Part shown: positions 61,204-64,000 of the stretch, piece by piece
Layout: each line of letters opens with the position of its first letter
How positions within the stretch are numbered: position 1 is the first letter of the stretch
NCBI RefSeq assembly: GCF_026616205.1
Contig: NZ_JANHGR010000002.1
Coordinates: 186,001 to 250,000 of the forward strand
Direction of reading: 5' to 3'
Length of the DNA stretch: 64,000 nucleotides
DNA from: Halolamina litorea
GTDB taxonomy: Archaea; Halobacteriota; Halobacteria; Halobacteriales; Haloferacaceae
Notes under the pieces: generated by a model
The model's database searches: none
Told to the model about the DNA's origin: nothing
What the model saw: the letters and a program-made list of their open reading frames with translations, nothing else
Position numbers and translations under genes: made by a program

Positions 61204-62133
61204 ATGAGCGAGTTAGAGACACACGCAGCGGAGATCACCGAACAGTTCTCGGACCATCTCGACGTAACCGAGGCCGACGTACAGGAGCGACTGGAGACGC
61301 TCGTCAACGAGTACCGCGTCCCCCTGGAGGAGGCGCGCCGGAGCGTCGTCAGCCACTACCTTGACGAGGCCGACCTCGAACGCGACGAACTCGGCAGCGG
61401 CGACAGCGAACTCACCCTGCTGGGCGACATCGACGAGGACGAACAGTGGGTCGACCTCGAAGTCAAGGTCGCCGACCTCTGGGAGCCCGGCCACGAGTCC
61501 ATCGCGCAGGTGGGCCTGCTGGGCGACGAGAGCGGGACGATGAAGTTCGTCGCCTTCGACACCTCGGACCTCCCCGAACTTGAGGAAGGCACGAGCTACG
61601 CCCTCTCGAACGTCGTCACCGACGAGTACGAGGGGAGCTTCTCGGTCAAACTCAACAAGACCACGACGATCACCGAACTCGACGAGGAGATCGAGGTCGG
61701 CGACGACGCCATCACCGTCGAGGGCGCGCTCGTCGACGTACAGTCGGGCTCGGGCCTGATCAAGCGCTGTCCCGAGGACGACTGCACGCGCGTGCTCCAG
61801 AACGGCCGCTGTTCGGAGCACGGGCAGGTCGACGGCGAGTTCGACCTCCGGATCAAGGCCGTCCTCGACGACGGCAACGAGGTCCGCGAGGTCATCTTCG
61901 ACAAGGAGACCACCGAGGAACTGACCGGGATCGACCTCGAGGAAGCCAAACAGATGGCCACCGACGCCCTCGACACGACCGTCGTCGTCGAGGAGATGCA
62001 GGGCGACCTGCTGGGCCACTACTTCGAAGTCTCTGGCCCCGTCTTCGGACGCTACGTGCTCGTCGACGAGTTCGAGCGCCTCGACACGCCGGCCGATCCG
62101 GAGAGCGTGCTGATCAAAGCGAGGTCGATCTAA
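61204..62133 (+). CDS. rpa3: Single-stranded DNA-binding protein RPA3
   Basis: A 309-residue single-stranded DNA-binding protein. After a helical N-terminal part (about 1-65), an OB fold spans about 70-170 (WVDLEVKVADLWEPG, GTMKFVAFDTSD). A zinc-finger-like region has CPEDDC and C...H (RCSEH). The C-terminal region ends VLIKARSI. The size and the pairing with the next gene match haloarchaeal RPA3-RPAP3. The start is supported by an SD sequence (GGAGG), one of the few leadered genes in the window; its ribosome binding site lies in a hairpin. Confidence 0.94.
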   Translation: MSELETHAAEITEQFSDHLDVTEADVQERLETLVNEYRVPLEEARRSVVSHYLDEADLERDELGSGDSELTLLGDIDEDEQWVDLEVKVADLWEPGHESIAQVGLLGDESGTMKFVAFDTSDLPELEEGTSYALSNVVTDEYEGSFSVKLNKTTTITELDEEIEVGDDAITVEGALVDVQSGSGLIKRCPEDDCTRVLQNGRCSEHGQVDGEFDLRIKAVLDDGNEVREVIFDKETTEELTGIDLEEAKQMATDALDTTVVVEEMQGDLLGHYFEVSGPVFGRYVLVDEFERLDTPADPESVLIKARSI

Positions 62134-62745
62134 ATGTCCAACAACGCCCCCATGCGCGAAGTCGCCCGCCGCGTCTTCGCCGCCGAGTTCAACGACGCCA
62201 GCCATACGTTCAAGGAGTCCGACGACGAGCGCGCCCCAGCCTACCAACTCCTCCCGACGGGGGAGAAGGCCAACCGCGTGTTCTTCGTCGGCACCCTGAC
62301 CGAGAAGGAGGACATCGGCGAGGACAACGAGTACTGGCGCGGTCGTATCGTCGACCCGACGGGGACGTTCTTCGTCTACGCCGGCCAGTACCAGCCCGAG
62401 GCCGCCTCCACGCTGCGTGATCTCGAACCGCCCGCCTACGTCGCCGTCGTCGGCAAACCCCGAACCTACGAGACCGACGACGGCACGGTGAACGTCTCGG
62501 TTCGCCCCGAGTCGATCACCGTCGTCGACGCCGCGACCCGGGACCGCTGGGTCGTCGAAACCGCCGAGCGAACGGTCGAGCGCGTCGCCGCATTCGACGA
62601 CGAAGGGAACGAGTACGCCCGGATGGCCGCGGACCGCTACGACGACCTCGACCCCGACAACTACCGCGAGTCCGCCATCGAGGCGCTCCGGAGCATGGAC
62701 GGCGCCGAGGCCGCCGACGAGGAAGAGGCCGAACCGACGCCGTAG
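62134..62745 (+). CDS. rpap3: RPA-associated protein RPAP3
   Basis: A 203-residue OB-fold protein (COG3390-type) that works with RPA3. Recognisable parts are MREVARRVFAAEFNDASH near the N-terminus, NRVFFVGTLTEKED, FFVYAGQYQPEA and YVAVVGKPRTYE. The C-terminus is acidic and Ala-rich. Its ATG follows the rpa3 stop codon directly (TAAATG), so the two are one operon, as in other haloarchaea. In Haloferax the partner was shown to form a complex with its cognate RPA (from memory). Confidence 0.93.
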   Translation: MSNNAPMREVARRVFAAEFNDASHTFKESDDERAPAYQLLPTGEKANRVFFVGTLTEKEDIGEDNEYWRGRIVDPTGTFFVYAGQYQPEAASTLRDLEPPAYVAVVGKPRTYETDDGTVNVSVRPESITVVDAATRDRWVVETAERTVERVAAFDDEGNEYARMAADRYDDLDPDNYRESAIEALRSMDGAEAADEEEAEPTP

Positions 62746-62838
62746 TCGGCTTCGCCCCCTCACCAGCGGACCGGCCGACCCCGGACTCGCCTTTTTGACG
62801 ACCGAGGCGCTAAGTAGCAGCGCACGCGAACGGTTCGC

Positions 62839-62904
62839 ATGACCGGACGCTCTACCCACCGATCGCCCGTCGACCAGCCGCGGCCGGAGGGTCGATGCGC
62901 GTAG
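62839..62904 (+). CDS. Possible 21-residue leader peptide overlapping the next gene
   Basis: An ATG at 62839 opens a 21-codon frame ending TAG (62902-62904), which overlaps the ATG of the oxidoreductase (62895-62897) in another frame. A CTAAGTAG element (62810-62817) lies about 27 bases upstream, so this ATG would be the 5' end of a leaderless message. The peptide is Arg/Pro-rich and has no motif. GGAGG (62886-62890) inside it could serve as the ribosome binding site of the oxidoreductase. Translation is not proven. Confidence 0.35.
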   Translation: MTGRSTHRSPVDQPRPEGRCA

Positions 62905-64000
62905 CCGTCGTCGGCGGCGGCGCCGTCGGCGTCACCGCGGCCCACGACCTCGCGGCCGCCGGCGTCGACGTGCGCCTCTACGAGCGCGATTCGGAACTGG
63001 GCGACGACCGCACCAGCCCCCGCGAGCAGGTCGAGGGAAGTTCCCACCGTGCGGCCGGGTTGCTCGCGCCCCGCCCCACCGACGCCGTGGGCGCCGAAAT
63101 CGCCACGCGCTCGCTCGACCGCTTCGAGTGGCTGGCTGACCGTGATCACCGCTTCTCCGTCGAGCCGACGCCGCAGGTCACGCTCGTCGGCGCCGACGCC
63201 GAGGACAAACAGGCCGCGCTCCGCGAACAGGTCGCCGAGGCCCGCGAGCAGGGCGTCGACGTGGGCTGTCACGAGCCTGCCGAGATCGCCGACCGCTTCC
63301 CCGAGGTGGACTTCTCGGGTGTCGGCCTCGCGGCCGTGACCGAGCGCGCGGCGTACGTGACACCCGGGCCGGGCGCGTACGTCGCGGCCATGGCCGACCA
63401 AGCGCGCGAGGCCGGTGTCGACTGCTGGACGGGCGTCGAAGCCAGTCTCTCCCACGAGGGGGATGGCCCCCGTGTCGACAACGAGCGCTTCGACGCCGTG
63501 ATCGTCGCCGCCGGCGGCTGGAGCAAGCGCGTGCTGGCGCCGACGGGCATCCAACTGCCGATCAAGCCATACCGCGTACAGGCGCTCGTCTCCGAGGCCG
63601 ACTACGCCGGGCCGATGGTCCACGACGCCGAGGCGGGGGTCTACTTCCGCCCCCACCCCTCGGGGCTGCTGGCCGGCGACGGAACGGTCCCCGAGGAGAT
63701 CGACCCCGACGGCTGGGAGCCCACCGGCGACGATTGGTTCGTCGAGGGCGCACTCGACGCCGTGCGCAGCCGAACCGGCCACGACGCCGACGCCGACGCC
63801 GCGTGGGCCGGGATCGCCACGGCGACCCCCGATCGGGAGCCGCTGCTCGGGGCCGTCGAGTCGGACCTCTACGTCGCCACGGGCTGGCAGGGCCACGGGT
63901 TCCTGCGTGCGCCGGGGACGGGCGAGGCGATCGCCGACCTCGTCCTCGGGGAGCGCGACCCGATCGAACGCTACGACCCCGGCCGGTTCACCGGGGTCCC
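62895..64000 (+). CDS. FAD-dependent oxidoreductase of the D-amino acid oxidase family (3' end outside the window)
   Basis: At least 368 residues are visible and the frame runs past the window end without a stop. It starts MRVAVVGGGAVGVTAAHDLA, a Rossmann FAD-binding motif, with YERD at the end of the second strand. SSHRAAGLLAPR is the typical DAO FAD-binding segment, VIVAAGGWSKR is the second FAD loop, and GWQGHGF near the C-terminus closes the flavin site. Candidates are D-amino acid dehydrogenase, glycine or sarcosine oxidase-like enzymes. An SD-like GGAGG lies 4 bases before the ATG. No in-frame start exists upstream within 55 bases. Confidence 0.88.
   Translation, partial: MRVAVVGGGAVGVTAAHDLAAAGVDVRLYERDSELGDDRTSPREQVEGSSHRAAGLLAPRPTDAVGAEIATRSLDRFEWLADRDHRFSVEPTPQVTLVGADAEDKQAALREQVAEAREQGVDVGCHEPAEIADRFPEVDFSGVGLAAVTERAAYVTPGPGAYVAAMADQAREAGVDCWTGVEASLSHEGDGPRVDNERFDAVIVAAGGWSKRVLAPTGIQLPIKPYRVQALVSEADYAGPMVHDAEAGVYFRPHPSGLLAGDGTVPEEIDPDGWEPTGDDWFVEGALDAVRSRTGHDADADAAWAGIATATPDREPLLGAVESDLYVATGWQGHGFLRAPGTGEAIADLVLGERDPIERYDPGRFTGV

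Noticed and set aside
1-64000. Mobile elements, CRISPR arrays, rRNA genes, replication origin
   Set aside because: No transposase motifs, terminal inverted repeats, regularly spaced repeats, rRNA-like stretches or Orc1/Cdc6 genes with flanking origin repeats were seen.

Overview
The window is a gene-dense stretch of a haloarchaeal (class Halobacteria) main chromosome. The signs are high GC content, very acidic predicted proteins, GTG starts, TATA-like elements about 28 bases upstream of start codons (leaderless transcripts), and archaeal genes such as PCNA, MCM, TFB, RPA, Trm1, archaeal LeuRS and the archaeal early shikimate enzymes. Small haloarchaea-specific protein families are common, and the order around MCM, the MinD-like gene, TFB, the beta-propeller gene and PRPP synthetase looks to me like the order in Haloferax volcanii. 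I see no insertion sequence, CRISPR array, rRNA gene or prophage. One tRNA gene (Ser, GGA) is present.

Layout: 1-9 kb holds the 3' end of leuS, an SLC13/TrkA-C permease, an ornithine cyclodeaminase/alanine dehydrogenase homologue, the archaeal aldolase that starts aromatic biosynthesis (aroA'), and the tightly overlapping trpCBA operon with a palindrome containing TGTACA between its TATA-like box and start. 9-20 kb holds a Cys-less MGMT-like protein, a MutS2-like ATPase with an N-terminal helix-hairpin-helix, a phosphoesterase, a CDF transporter, an MFS transporter, a 7TM histidine kinase, a HAD hydrolase, PCNA and an M29 aminopeptidase. 20-27 kb holds an Lrp/AsnC regulator, a two-gene dabB-dabA inorganic carbon uptake operon, a second Lrp and divergent glnA. 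27-35 kb holds a UspA protein, a YihY-like membrane protein, a UbiA/lycopene-cyclase-domain fusion, Trm1, a gamma-glutamylcyclotransferase, threonine deaminase, RidA and tRNA-Ser.

35-48 kb holds dehydroquinate synthase II (aroB'), an MFS transporter, small zinc-finger and membrane proteins, PhzF, a glycosyltransferase-flippase fusion, a house-cleaning NTPase, a BtuF-like protein, dehydroquinase (aroD), a beta-propeller protein, PRPP synthetase, uracil-DNA glycosylase and a HIT protein. 48-56 kb is the most intriguing block: a ParA-like protein lacking the P-loop lysines, a divergent hypothetical gene and a TFB sharing a 25-bp perfect palindrome, a MinD-like ATPase in an operon with three haloarchaeal proteins of unknown function, a RecA/KaiC-like protein, and MCM. 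56-64 kb holds a MATE exporter, SWIM, TRAM, amphi-Trp and Tfx proteins, a nucleotidyltransferase, the rpa3-rpap3 operon with a 5' UTR hairpin over its ribosome binding site, and the start of a FAD oxidoreductase preceded by a possible leader peptide.

Three routes tie genes together: aromatic biosynthesis (aroA', aroB', aroD, trpCBA, in separate transcription units), DNA replication and repair (PCNA, MCM, RPA3, UDG, MutS2-like), and carbon/nitrogen assimilation (DAB, Lrp, glnA).
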